Shown here piece after piece: positions 17,050-26,311 of a stretch of 64,000 bases of DNA. A program made the position numbers and the translations under genes. The notes beneath the pieces were generated by a model. It saw only the letters and a list, made by a program, of their open reading frames with translations, made no database searches and had not been told where the DNA came from. Source of the DNA: Mucilaginibacter saanensis. GTDB taxonomy: Bacteria > Bacteroidota > Bacteroidia > Sphingobacteriales > Sphingobacteriaceae. Numbering within the stretch: position 1 is the stretch's first letter; each line of letters begins with the position of its first letter. Location of the stretch: assembly GCF_014200575.1 (NCBI RefSeq), contig NZ_JACHBZ010000006.1, positions 124,001-188,000 of the forward strand. Direction: 5' to 3'.

Positions 17050-20000
17050 ATGTCACTAAAATTAAAACTCACCTGTATTTTATTGATTGGGCTCAGTTTT
17101 TTTCTGTACTCGTTTAAAAAGCCCGCCCCCGAACCCCGTATCCTGGTTTTTTCAAAAACACTGGGATGGCACCATTCCTGTATTCCGTTTGGGATAGCGG
17201 CTATTCAAAAACTGGGCAAGGAGAACCGGTTTGAGGTAGATACTACCACCAATGCCGAAGATATTAACGATGACAATTTAAAAAAATACCAGGCAGTAGT
17301 ATTTAATTGTACTACCGGCAACGTGCTTAATGCCATACAGCAGGCTGCTTTTGAGCGTTATATACAGGCTGGTGGCGGCTTTGCAGGTGTACACTCCGCT
17401 GCTGATACAGAATACGACTGGCCGTGGTACGGCAAACTGGTTGGCGCATACTTTTCAAGTCACCCTAACAATTCCAATATCCGTAAGGCTACTATTGATG
17501 TTACCGACCGTACAAACCCCATCACCGCAAACCTGCCTGCGCGTTGGGAACGTACCGACGAATGGTATAACTATAAATCAATATACAGCGGCATACACGT
17601 TTTGGCAAGCCTGGATGAAAATACGTATGACGGTGGTACCAATGGCGCCAATCACCCTATTACCTGGTACCACGAGTTTGATGGCGGCAGGTCATTTTAC
17701 ACCGGTTGCGGACATACTGACGAAAGCTACAGCGATCCTTTATTTTTGGGGCAATTACTGGGCGGTATCAGGTACGCCATGGGCAATGGCAAACCATTGG
17801 ATTATGGCAAAGCTTACTCCAAAGTAGCTCCTGATCAAAGTCGTTTTACAAAAACAGTTCTGGTGAGCAACATTGCATCGCCAATGGAGCTGGCCGTTGC
17901 CAAGGACGGACGCGTATTTTTTACACAGCTCCTGGGTAATTTTTCTGTTTATAATACCCATACCAAGCAGTTTAAGGTTATTCATAAATTTCCTATCACA
18001 GATGACAGCGGTACTGGGGTAATTGGCTTAACCATCGACCCTAATTTTGAAACTAATCAGTTTGTTTATATTTATTATATGCCTGCCGGACAAACACTGG
18101 AACCGCTTAATTTCCAGTTGTCGCGGTTTAAGCTGAGCCCCCAAAACGTGCTTGATCTGGCATCTGAGAAAATATTATTTAAAGTTCCGGTGCAAAAGGT
18201 AAGCGGGGCTCACCACGGCGGCTCATTAGCCTGGGACAAAAACGGAAACCTGTACCTCTCAACGGGCGATAGTTCAAGCCCGTTCCCCTCTGATGGTTAT
18301 GCACCGCTGGACGAACGGCCCGGTCAGGAGCATTACAGCCTTGATGCGCAGCGCAGTGCAGGTAATACCAATGATTTGAAAGGTAAAGTATTGAGGATAC
18401 ATCCCGAACCGGACGGTACCTATACCATTCCTGAAGGTAATCTTTTCCCTAAAGGTATGGCCAAAACCCGTCCCGAAATTTATGTAATGGGGTGCCGTAA
18501 CCCGTATCGTATAGCAGTTAATCCAAAAACTTCGGTATTATACTGGGGCGAGGTAGGCCCTGATGCTGGTAAGGATTCGCCGCGTGGCCCGCGTGGGTAC
18601 GACGAGTTTAACCAGGCAAAAAAGGCAGGTAATTTTGGCTGGCCGTATTTTGTAGGTAACAACTTCCCGTACTCGCACTGGGATTTTACTACTGCTACTC
18701 CCGGCCCTATGTTTGATGCCAAGGCCCCGGTAAATAATTCGCCTAATAATACCGGTTTAAATGTGTTGCCGCCAGCCATGCCAGCCATGATCTGGTATCC
18801 TTATGCTGCATCAGATGAGTTTCCTGAGTTGGGTTTGGGCGGCAGATGTGCCATTGGCGGTGATTTTTATATGTATGATGCCAATGTGAAAAATCCTAAT
18901 AAGTTTCCTGAATACTATGATGGTACCTTATTTGTTGCCGACTGGATGCGGAACTGGGTAATTGACCTGCGGTTTGATCAGAATGAAAATTATGTGCGCA
19001 ATGAAGCCTTTATGCCTTTAACCGGCGATTTCAGACGACCTATCGATATGGAATTTGGTCCGGATGGTGCATTTTACATGCTGGAATATGGCTCTGTTTA
19101 CGGTGCCCAAAATGAAGACGCCCGCCTGGTGAAAATTGAATATAATACAGGTAATCGCGCTCCGATTGCTAAAGCTGCCATAGTAGATACAGCCATGATA
19201 TCGCTGTATCAGCATACTAAATATTTAACGGCAGAGCTAAGAACCATCCCTGTAAAAAAATCAATAGCAGGGCAGGCCCCTTTAACCGTTAGCTTTAGCG
19301 GTAAGGACAGCCGCGACCTTGACGACGATGACCAAATAACCTACCAATGGCTGTTTGACGGTAAAATTGTTGGCGCAAGTACTGCATCAGCCAGCTACAC
19401 TTATACCAGGCCGGGAACCTACAGGGCAATATTGAAAGTAACGGATAAGGCCGGAGCTGTTGGTCGTGATACCATCATGGTAAAGGTAGGTAATACCGTA
19501 CCATCGGTAACCATTGCGAGTGTTGATAATAAATCATTTATATGGAAAGGTAAGCCATTCAAATATAACGTGGTGGTAAAGGATAAGGAAGATAAAATAA
19601 TTGATCCGCGTAAGGTAAAGCTGTTCTATATTTATAATCCGCAGCCATCAACTGATAATAAAGCAGTGCAAAATCTGGCTGCACTATCAGCCGCAGAGGT
19701 AAGTTACCCGGGTAAGGCGCTTATGGCGGCAAGCGATTGCAAATCATGCCATACCATTAACAAAGTAGCTGTTGGGCCAAGCTTTATATCTATAGCTAAC
19801 CGTTACAAAAGTCAAAAAGGCTCCACAGATAAGCTGGCCAAAAAAATCATCAGCGGCGGTGCCGGCAGCTGGGGAACCGAACATTTGATGAGCGCGCATC
19901 CGCAACTATCAAATGCCGATACCAAGGAAATTGTGAAGTACATATTTTCGCTGACTGACAAAAAGAACAAGGTTTTGCCGCTGCCATTACACGGAACGCT

Positions 20001-20490
20001 TAACCTGAAGTTTAATGATGCCGAACCGCGTGGCGAATACACCATACTGGCCTCTTATACCGATAAGGGTGGCAAGGTTGTTGGCCCGCTAACGGGTACC
20101 GATGTAGTTACATTGCGCAATGCGGATGTAAAAGCGGTATATGCCGACGATTTGAAAGGCTTTAACCGTTTTAAGGATAATCTTTCGCCTGGAAATCATA
20201 AATCGTATGTGATGTTCAGGGATATTGACCTCACCAACATTAAGCAGTTTGCTTACCAGTATGCCTCTAAAGATGCTGCCGGCGAAATTGAGGTGCGTAT
20301 TGACTCGCAGGCTGGTCCGGTGATAAGTTCAACGGCATATAGCGAAACCGGCGACTGGAAAAAACTGGCCTGGCTAACCGGCGAAGTACAGAAACCGGTG
20401 AGCGGCAAACATGATATTTACTTTTTTGCCATTAAGCGTACCAAACCAAGTGATGGTATTCTTACTTTAAAAGATATTCAGTTTCAATAA
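17050..20490 (+). CDS. Multidomain secreted ThuA / PQQ-dehydrogenase-like / PKD / cytochrome c protein
   Basis: The 1,146-residue exported protein has a signal anchor (SFFLYSF), a ThuA domain (about 28-245, with VHSAADTEYDWPW), a six-bladed glucose/sorbosone dehydrogenase-like propeller (about 265-700), a PKD domain (about 725-815, with SGKDSRDLDDDD), a cytochrome c domain with C897-K-S-C900-H901 and a likely distal methionine in LMSAHPQLS, and a C-terminal CBM6-like beta domain (about 1015-1146). PQQ-type propellers oxidise sugars and the heme domain could pass electrons on. ThuA proteins are tied to keto-sugar use. This architecture recurs in Bacteroidota; the substrate is unknown. Two exported isomerase-family genes follow. 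Confidence 0.88.
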   Translation: MSLKLKLTCILLIGLSFFLYSFKKPAPEPRILVFSKTLGWHHSCIPFGIAAIQKLGKENRFEVDTTTNAEDINDDNLKKYQAVVFNCTTGNVLNAIQQAAFERYIQAGGGFAGVHSAADTEYDWPWYGKLVGAYFSSHPNNSNIRKATIDVTDRTNPITANLPARWERTDEWYNYKSIYSGIHVLASLDENTYDGGTNGANHPITWYHEFDGGRSFYTGCGHTDESYSDPLFLGQLLGGIRYAMGNGKPLDYGKAYSKVAPDQSRFTKTVLVSNIASPMELAVAKDGRVFFTQLLGNFSVYNTHTKQFKVIHKFPITDDSGTGVIGLTIDPNFETNQFVYIYYMPAGQTLEPLNFQLSRFKLSPQNVLDLASEKILFKVPVQKVSGAHHGGSLAWDKNGNLYLSTGDSSSPFPSDGYAPLDERPGQEHYSLDAQRSAGNTNDLKGKVLRIHPEPDGTYTIPEGNLFPKGMAKTRPEIYVMGCRNPYRIAVNPKTSVLYWGEVGPDAGKDSPRGPRGYDEFNQAKKAGNFGWPYFVGNNFPYSHWDFTTATPGPMFDAKAPVNNSPNNTGLNVLPPAMPAMIWYPYAASDEFPELGLGGRCAIGGDFYMYDANVKNPNKFPEYYDGTLFVADWMRNWVIDLRFDQNENYVRNEAFMPLTGDFRRPIDMEFGPDGAFYMLEYGSVYGAQNEDARLVKIEYNTGNRAPIAKAAIVDTAMISLYQHTKYLTAELRTIPVKKSIAGQAPLTVSFSGKDSRDLDDDDQITYQWLFDGKIVGASTASASYTYTRPGTYRAILKVTDKAGAVGRDTIMVKVGNTVPSVTIASVDNKSFIWKGKPFKYNVVVKDKEDKIIDPRKVKLFYIYNPQPSTDNKAVQNLAALSAAEVSYPGKALMAASDCKSCHTINKVAVGPSFISIANRYKSQKGSTDKLAKKIISGGAGSWGTEHLMSAHPQLSNADTKEIVKYIFSLTDKKNKVLPLPLHGTLNLKFNDAEPRGEYTILASYTDKGGKVVGPLTGTDVVTLRNADVKAVYADDLKGFNRFKDNLSPGNHKSYVMFRDIDLTNIKQFAYQYASKDAAGEIEVRIDSQAGPVISSTAYSETGDWKKLAWLTGEVQKPVSGKHDIYFFAIKRTKPSDGILTLKDIQFQ

Positions 20491-20540
20491 TAGATCAGGG
20501 ATAAATAGCAAAAAGGGAGGGTTGCATGCGAGGCCACATC

Positions 20541-20570
20541 ATCATGCTTCGACGGAGCTCAGGATGACAC
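20541..20570 (-). repeat. Dispersed repeat, minus-strand copy
   Basis: Read on the minus strand this gives GTCATCCTGAGC...GTCGAAGCAT, a member of the same family as the copies at 22468 and 22624. It lies in the 140-base gap before the next gene. Confidence 0.6.
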
Positions 20571-20630
20571 ATGTTTCAAGCCGCTTAAGGAGAATTTAAT
20601 TTAGATAAATACCTTATAATAAAATTGTTT

Positions 20631-21491
20631 ATGAAAAGATATTCTGTTTTTTTTACTGTCTGTATGGCCATGGCTATAGGAGGCACCAGCAGTTTTGCGC
20701 AAAAGGGCAAGCCGCTTTTTACCAATGCTATAGGCGTGCAGGCATACACTTTCCGGAGCAGTATGCCCAAGGCAACAGTTGCCGTTTTGGATACCATTAA
20801 AAAGCTGGGTATAACCGAATTGGAGGGAGAGGGGCCCAAAGGTATGGCAACCGAAGAGTTCAGGAAACTGTGCGACCAGCGGGGCATCAAAATACCATCC
20901 ATAGGTGCGGGGTATGACGATATAGTAAAAGACCCGCAAGCTGTTATTAAACAGGCCAAAGTACTGGGTGCAAGCTACGTTATGGTTGCCTGGATACCAC
21001 ATGGCAAAGAGTTTGATATTAATGACGCCAAAAAAGCTGTGGTCGATTTTAACCGCGTTGGCAAAATATTAAAAGAAAGCGGCCTTACCTTTTGCTACCA
21101 TAATCATGGTTATGAATTTGGTAAATATGAAGATGGTACCCTGTTTGATTATATTGCTAAAAACACCAACCCTAAGTATGTGTCCTTTGAGATCGATATC
21201 CTGTGGTCTTTTCATGGCGGGCAGGATCCGGCGCAGCTCATTAACAAATATCCGTCGCGCATGAAGCTGATGCACCTTAAGGATATCAGGAAAGGCATCG
21301 CCAATGACCTTACCGGCGGCACCGATACTAAAAATGATGTAGCCCTGGGTGCTGGGCAAATCAATATTCCCGAGGTGCTAAAGGCAGCAAAAAAAGCAGG
21401 TATCAGGCATTACTTTATCGAGGATGAAAGTCCGTCATACAGCAAGCAGCTGCCAGTTACCATTGCTTATATTAAAGGCTTAACTTATTAA
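20631..21491 (+). CDS. Exported TIM-barrel sugar isomerase/epimerase-family protein
   Basis: The ATG at 20631 is preferred to the in-frame TTG at 20625, because it gives a normal signal peptide (MKRYSVFFTV..., cut near SSFAQ). The 286-residue protein is a xylose-isomerase-like TIM barrel. Likely metal and sugar ligands are the YHNHGYEF segment (H157, H159, E162), E187 and D189 in FEID, H215 and D218 in MHLKD, and E264 in FIEDES. Enzymes of this family isomerise, epimerise or dehydrate sugars. An exported one suggests action on free or oxidised sugars rather than phosphates. Its neighbours are the ThuA/PQQ protein and a second family member. Confidence 0.85.
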   Translation: MKRYSVFFTVCMAMAIGGTSSFAQKGKPLFTNAIGVQAYTFRSSMPKATVAVLDTIKKLGITELEGEGPKGMATEEFRKLCDQRGIKIPSIGAGYDDIVKDPQAVIKQAKVLGASYVMVAWIPHGKEFDINDAKKAVVDFNRVGKILKESGLTFCYHNHGYEFGKYEDGTLFDYIAKNTNPKYVSFEIDILWSFHGGQDPAQLINKYPSRMKLMHLKDIRKGIANDLTGGTDTKNDVALGAGQINIPEVLKAAKKAGIRHYFIEDESPSYSKQLPVTIAYIKGLTY

Positions 21492-21502
21492 TAAAACAAC
21501 TA

Positions 21503-22447
21503 ATGGCTGATAATTCATTAAACCGAAGACAGGTGTTGAAAACTATAGGTTTGGCGGCTGGCGCGGCAGCATTAGGCGGCGGCGCCCAGGCTGTAATTAA
21601 AGTGGATAAGCAGGAGCAGGGCTTTGTGTATTCGCTCAACATGAGTACTATACGCGGGCATAACCTGGGCTTTGTTAAGGAACTGGAGGTGGCGGCCAAA
21701 GCCGGGTTTACTTCTGTAGAAATATGGATGGATACGCTGCAAACCTATTTGAAAAATGGTGGTTCGGTAGCTGAAGCAAAAAAGATCATCGATGGCCTGG
21801 GGATCAGGGTGGAGAATGTTATTGGTTTTGCCCAGTGGATAGTGGATGACGAGGCTACCCGCAAACAGGGGCTTACGCAGCTACAGGGTGAAATGGACTT
21901 ACTGGCTAAAATTGGCTGCCACAGAATTGCCGCCCCACCCGCCGGGGCCACCAAAGCCGCGGTAATTGATCTTGATGTAGTTACAGAGCGATATAATACC
22001 ATTCTGAACATGGGCCGCGAAGCCGGTGTTATGCCCCAGCTGGAAATGTGGGGAGGCTCAACCAATTTGAAACATATAAGCCAGGTATTATATGTAGCAA
22101 CCCAATGCGGACATGCGGATGCCCGGATACTGTTGGATATATTTCATGTGTACAAGGGGCAATCTGCGGTGGAGAGCCTGCAGTTTGTGGGGAAGCCTGC
22201 TTTGGAGATCTTCCACGTAAATGATTACCCCTCGGGTATTGATCCCAGCCAAATTTCGGAACCCGATCGTGTTTACCCCGGGGACGGGGTTGCACCGGTA
22301 AAACGGATATTGCAGCTGGTTAAAAACCCGGCGAGGCCGCTCATTATATCCTGCGAGGTGTTTAATAAAAGCTATTATGCGCAGGACGCCCTGCTGGTAG
22401 CCAAAACAGCACTCCGTAAAATGAAAGCGGTTACTGCCGACGTTTAA
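21503..22447 (+). CDS. TIM-barrel sugar isomerase/epimerase-family protein with Tat-like signal
   Basis: The 314-residue protein begins with a twin-arginine-like signal (LNRRQVLKTIGLAAGAAALG), suggesting export in a folded, probably metal-loaded state. The barrel keeps four likely metal ligands: E181 (PQLEMWG), D212 (LLDIFHV), H238 (FHVND) and E285 (SCEVF), as in xylose-isomerase-like enzymes. It lies 11 bases after the preceding isomerase, so the two are almost surely one transcript. The two proteins are only distantly similar, so they probably act on different substrates or steps. The reaction is not known. Confidence 0.83.
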   Translation: MADNSLNRRQVLKTIGLAAGAAALGGGAQAVIKVDKQEQGFVYSLNMSTIRGHNLGFVKELEVAAKAGFTSVEIWMDTLQTYLKNGGSVAEAKKIIDGLGIRVENVIGFAQWIVDDEATRKQGLTQLQGEMDLLAKIGCHRIAAPPAGATKAAVIDLDVVTERYNTILNMGREAGVMPQLEMWGGSTNLKHISQVLYVATQCGHADARILLDIFHVYKGQSAVESLQFVGKPALEIFHVNDYPSGIDPSQISEPDRVYPGDGVAPVKRILQLVKNPARPLIISCEVFNKSYYAQDALLVAKTALRKMKAVTADV

Positions 22448-22467
22448 ACAGAATACCTAAAAAGGGA

Positions 22468-22584
22468 CTGTCAGTCTGAGCTTGTCGAAGACTTGTGCAT
22501 AGGGCCAGCCCACCACGGTTCGATAAGCTCTCCATGACACCTTTTTTAAACATCATTACTCCTTTCAAATCATATGCCTCCTGG
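22468..22584 (+). repeat. Interspersed repeat, tandem copy 1
   Basis: This 117-base unit starts CTGTCAGTCTGAGC and ends CCTCCTGG. It recurs at 22624-22722 with scattered changes. It contains about 20 extra bases (CGGTTCGATAAGCTC...) that the second copy lacks. Confidence 0.85.
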
Positions 22585-22623
22585 CTGGTGTATAAAAGTT
22601 GTATAAAGAATATAAAAAAGAGG

Positions 22624-22722
22624 CTGTCAGTCTGAGCTTGTCGAAGACTCGCGCATATGGCCAGCCCACCATGGCACCCCGTTTTAAACATCATTACTCT
22701 CTCCAAATCATATACCTCCTGG
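22624..22722 (+). repeat. Interspersed repeat, tandem copy 2
   Basis: This 99-base copy of the 22468-22584 unit is nearly identical over its first 50 and last 40 bases, with an internal deletion. Together the two copies fill the space upstream of the cobalamin-riboswitch promoter. Confidence 0.85.
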
Positions 22723-22761
22723 GGGGATCTACAAATTCAAACTCCCTGTATTTTTTATTCC

Positions 22762-22769
22762 TATATTTG
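22762..22769 (+). promoter_or_regulatory. -7 promoter element for the cobalamin-uptake operon
   Basis: TATATTTG fits TAnnTTTG exactly. A transcript starting 6-9 bases later would begin at the 5' edge of the riboswitch. The -33 element is weak. Confidence 0.5.
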
Positions 22770-22777
22770 CATCGCTT

Positions 22778-22945
22778 TTGGTTCCGCGGCATTATTGGTC
22801 CGTGGATTAAAAGGGAATCCGGTGTAATTCCGGAACTGTCCCGCAGCTGTAAGCTCCGTTAAATGCTATCCATTCTTTTGCCACTGTCCCGATAAGGGAT
22901 GGGAAGGCCGGATAAGCAGGGGAGTAAGTCAGAAGACCTGCCATT
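22778..22945 (+). promoter_or_regulatory. Cobalamin (AdoCbl-type) riboswitch
   Basis: The conserved parts of the class appear in order: TTGGTTCC at the 5' end, AAAAGGGAATCCGGTG at 22810-22825, the CCGGAACTGTCCCGCAGCTG core at 22830-22849, and AGTCAGAAGACCTGCC at 22927-22942. This is the standard cobalamin aptamer. It ends about 118 bases before the TonB-receptor start codon. Cobalamin riboswitches turn off uptake genes when B12 is plentiful. No clear terminator hairpin follows, so control may be at translation. Confidence 0.95.
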
Positions 22946-23063
22946 GCATTATATGTATTCATAGCTTTCGGGGATTGAAGCTGGAATGAAGATACCTCAT
23001 GTGTATTTCCATCTGTTATGGCCCTGTTTGCTGTTTGTTTAATTTTATTACGGACAGAAACTA

Positions 23064-25133
23064 TTGCAACACTTTTACAACTATTTGCGCCTTTTATTTT
23101 TGTCGTTTTGCATGGTAGCAATACAGGGGGCGCTTTGCGGTAATTTGCAGGCGCAAAGTGCTGATACCGTCAGATCGGCATCAAAAGATACTTTAAAAAA
23201 TCATCATCTTAAAGAGGTTGCCATTCGTGCGGGCCGGATCTCGTCGCGTAATACGTCGGCCACACCGCTGCAAATTTTAAAAGGAGCTGAACTTGAAAAG
23301 CTCAACAGCTTTTCTGTAGCCGACGCCATTCGTTTTTTCTCGGGTGTACAGTTAAAGGACTATGGCGGTATCGGCGGATTAAAGACCATTAACGTACGTA
23401 GCCTGGGCAGTAATCACTTAGCCGTTTTTTACGATGGCGTGGAGTTTGGCAATTCGCAGAACGGGCAGGTTGATCTTGGTAAGTTTTCGCTTGACAACAT
23501 AGAAGAAATAGCGCTGTACAATGCGCAAAAAGGTACCATATTTCAGCCAGCAAAAGGATTTTCTGCGGGCAGCGCCATTTATCTCACATCCAGGCACCCC
23601 AATTTTGAACCGGGTAGTAATTCAATCGGGAAAATCAGCCTTAAAACAGGATCATCAGGTTTAATAAATCCATCCTTCTTTTGGCAGTATAAGTTAAGCG
23701 ATAATGTATATAGTACCGTAAGCACTGAAATTATACACGCCAATGGGCGCTATAAATTCACCTATACCAATGGCGTTTACGACACAACAGCCGTAAGGCA
23801 AAATGGCGATATTACCGCACAACGTGTGGAACTTGGATTAAACGGCAAGCTAAGGGATAGCAGTAAATGGGCGGTTAAGGGCTATTTATATAACTCAGAC
23901 AGAGGATTACCCGCCGCAATAGTATCCAACAAATTTGATTCAAACGAACGCCTGTGGGACAGGGATATATTTGTTCAGTCGTCATATAATAAAAAATTTA
24001 GTGATCAGTATAGTTTAATGATGAGCGCTAAGTATGCAAATACCTATAGCCATTATGTTAACCCCGATATTACTACCACTACAGGCTTGCTTAATGATCG
24101 GTATTATGAGGACGAACTTTATTTTTCGGTAGCTAATAAATACCGTATCAATCCATTCTGGGATGTAGACCTGTCTGCAGATTATCAGTGGAATACGCTG
24201 CATATTACCGAAAATGATTCGGCAAAATACCGTTTTGTGCCGCCTGTACGTAATACGCTGTTAACTGCACTGGCCACTGAATTGCATTTTAAACGGCTCA
24301 ATATACAAGCCAATGTGCTGGGTACCTTTGTTAAGGATAAGGTTCCCATACTGAGCAATGCTGACAATACTACGGAGTACACCCCGGCTGTGCTGTTTTC
24401 ATGGCAGCCAACTGATAATCCTGATTTTAGGTTGCGTGGCTTTTACAAAAGCATTTTCAGGCTGCCAACCTTTAATGATCTGTATTACACGTTTGTGGGT
24501 TATGCTGCTGTAAAGCCCGAATTTAACAAGCAGTACGATGTTGGCTTTACCTACAATAAAACCCTGCATCAACAAACCCTGGTATATTTTGCCGTACAAA
24601 CCGATGTTTACTACAACCATGTGAGGGATAAAATTGTGGCCGTTCCCGGGGCCGATTTGGGCCGGTGGTCAATCATTAACCTGGGCAAGGTGCATATTCA
24701 GGGAATTGATGTAAACGCGCAGGCCACGTGGCAGGTATTGCAGGATGTGTTTATAAATACGGGTATTGCTTATACTCACCAAAAATCGGTTGATGTAACC
24801 AACCCAAACGATTTGTTTTATAACCAGCAGATAGCTTATACCCCGGTTAACAACGGGTCGGTATTAATTGGGGGCGAGTGGCGCAAATGGTACTTTACTT
24901 ACAGCTACATATATACCGGCGAGCGTTATAGCCAGAAATATCATGAGGTATCAAACTATTTGCCGCCCTGGTATACGCATGATGCGGGTTTTACCTATAC
25001 CACCAACTACAACAAGCATAAGTTAAAACTCACTGCGGAAATAAACAACCTGCTCAATCAAACCTATGATGTGATTTTCAATTTTCCTTTGCCGGGGCGC
25101 AATTACCGGTTTACCATAAGTTCAACTTTTTAA
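23064..25133 (+). CDS. btuB: TonB-dependent outer-membrane cobalamin receptor, BtuB-like
   Basis: The start is TTG, which gives a good signal peptide (cut near GNLQAQ); the next in-frame ATG would remove half of it. The 689-residue protein has a plug domain (about 50-160, with SVADAIRFFSGVQLKDYGG and the VRSLGSNHLAVFYDGV segment) and a 22-strand barrel ending in the aromatic RFTISSTF, typical of TonB receptors. Its place directly behind a cobalamin riboswitch and in front of a BtuG-like lipoprotein indicates corrinoid import. It is followed after 4 bases by the propeller gene. The specificity rests on context, not on substrate residues. Confidence 0.9.
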   Translation: MQHFYNYLRLLFLSFCMVAIQGALCGNLQAQSADTVRSASKDTLKNHHLKEVAIRAGRISSRNTSATPLQILKGAELEKLNSFSVADAIRFFSGVQLKDYGGIGGLKTINVRSLGSNHLAVFYDGVEFGNSQNGQVDLGKFSLDNIEEIALYNAQKGTIFQPAKGFSAGSAIYLTSRHPNFEPGSNSIGKISLKTGSSGLINPSFFWQYKLSDNVYSTVSTEIIHANGRYKFTYTNGVYDTTAVRQNGDITAQRVELGLNGKLRDSSKWAVKGYLYNSDRGLPAAIVSNKFDSNERLWDRDIFVQSSYNKKFSDQYSLMMSAKYANTYSHYVNPDITTTTGLLNDRYYEDELYFSVANKYRINPFWDVDLSADYQWNTLHITENDSAKYRFVPPVRNTLLTALATELHFKRLNIQANVLGTFVKDKVPILSNADNTTEYTPAVLFSWQPTDNPDFRLRGFYKSIFRLPTFNDLYYTFVGYAAVKPEFNKQYDVGFTYNKTLHQQTLVYFAVQTDVYYNHVRDKIVAVPGADLGRWSIINLGKVHIQGIDVNAQATWQVLQDVFINTGIAYTHQKSVDVTNPNDLFYNQQIAYTPVNNGSVLIGGEWRKWYFTYSYIYTGERYSQKYHEVSNYLPPWYTHDAGFTYTTNYNKHKLKLTAEINNLLNQTYDVIFNFPLPGRNYRFTISSTF

Positions 25134-25137
25134 TGTC

Positions 25138-26283
25138 ATGATGAAAAAGATAAGTTATACCATAAAATGCCTGCTGTTTGGATGCCTCATACTCACCTAC
25201 AGCGCGTGCCGCAAGGCTGCCCAGCCTATACCTGAGCAGGATAAAGCATTGCTGCCGCCTGATCCTACAAGCGTGGTAAAAGGGTTTTACCTGCTTAACG
25301 AGGGTAATATGAATATGAACAAGGCATCGCTTGATTACCTTGACTATACCACCGGGCAATACCGTCGTGATATTTATAACCAAACCAACCCTGATGTAAC
25401 CAAGGGGCTTGGCGATGTGGGGAACGATATTGGCATCTACGGTTCAAAGATGTATGTGGTAGTTAATGTGTCAAACAAGCTAGAGATATTAAATGCACAT
25501 ACCGGCAAGCGTATATCGCTCATCACCATAGCCAACTGCCGTTACGTTACCTTTCATAATGGTAAGGCTTACGTAAGTGCCTACCTGGGCAAAGTGGGTG
25601 ACCCTAATGCACCCAACGGTGCGGTTGATGAAATTGATACGGCAAGTTTGCAGATTACCCGAACGGTAACCGTAGGCCGCCAGCCCGAAGAAATGGCCAT
25701 TGTAGGCGAGAAACTATATGTAGCCAACTCCGGCGGTTACAGCCCGCCAAATTATGAGCGTACGGTTTCTGTAATTGATATAGCAACCTTTAAAGAGCTT
25801 AAACGCATTGATGTAGCAATAAACCTTGACCGTGTAAAGGCTGATAAATACGGTGATATATACGTAACCTCCCGGGGCGATTATTACAAAATCCCCTCCA
25901 AGCTGTTCGTGATCGATACCCAGACAGATATGGTTAAAAAGGAATTTGATTTTGGGGTAAGCAACCTGTGGATAGATGATGACACTGCTTACATGTACAG
26001 TTTTGAGTTTAGTTATATAACGGGTAAAAATACCACCACTTACTCCATGCTCAATGTCAAGGACGAAACCGTATTGGATCGTAAATTTATTACTGACGGT
26101 ACCGACTCGCAGATAAAAGTGCCCTACGGTATTGCGGTAAACCCGGTTACCAAGGATGTGCTGGTTACCGATGCCAAGGACTACGTAAGTCCCGGAACCC
26201 TGTACTGTTTTGACCCTAACGGGAAGAAAAAATGGTCGGTAACGGCAGGCGATATCCCTGCACACTTTGCCTTTACTTATTAA
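25138..26283 (+). CDS. BtuG-like beta-propeller surface lipoprotein (DUF5074/YncE-type)
   Basis: The 381-residue lipoprotein has a lipobox at YSACRKAA and a propeller built of repeated YVTN-like blades (SLDYLDYTTGQ, SKMYVVVNVSNKLEILNAHTGK, KLYVANSGGY, TVSVIDIATFKELKRIDV). In Bacteroides thetaiotaomicron BtuG2, a protein of this type, binds B12 very tightly on the surface and hands it to BtuB. Here it is encoded 4 bases after the btuB-like gene under the same riboswitch, which supports that role. It is the most canonical of three related propellers in this operon. Confidence 0.85.
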   Translation: MMKKISYTIKCLLFGCLILTYSACRKAAQPIPEQDKALLPPDPTSVVKGFYLLNEGNMNMNKASLDYLDYTTGQYRRDIYNQTNPDVTKGLGDVGNDIGIYGSKMYVVVNVSNKLEILNAHTGKRISLITIANCRYVTFHNGKAYVSAYLGKVGDPNAPNGAVDEIDTASLQITRTVTVGRQPEEMAIVGEKLYVANSGGYSPPNYERTVSVIDIATFKELKRIDVAINLDRVKADKYGDIYVTSRGDYYKIPSKLFVIDTQTDMVKKEFDFGVSNLWIDDDTAYMYSFEFSYITGKNTTTYSMLNVKDETVLDRKFITDGTDSQIKVPYGIAVNPVTKDVLVTDAKDYVSPGTLYCFDPNGKKKWSVTAGDIPAHFAFTY

Positions 26284-26311
26284 TAAATACTTATAAATAC
26301 ATACTAATAAA

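Noticed and set aside
22599..22862. An 87-codon plus-strand ORF running from the repeats into the riboswitch
   Set aside because: It overlaps the repeat copy and the cobalamin aptamer, has no family-like pattern, and is explained by those features.
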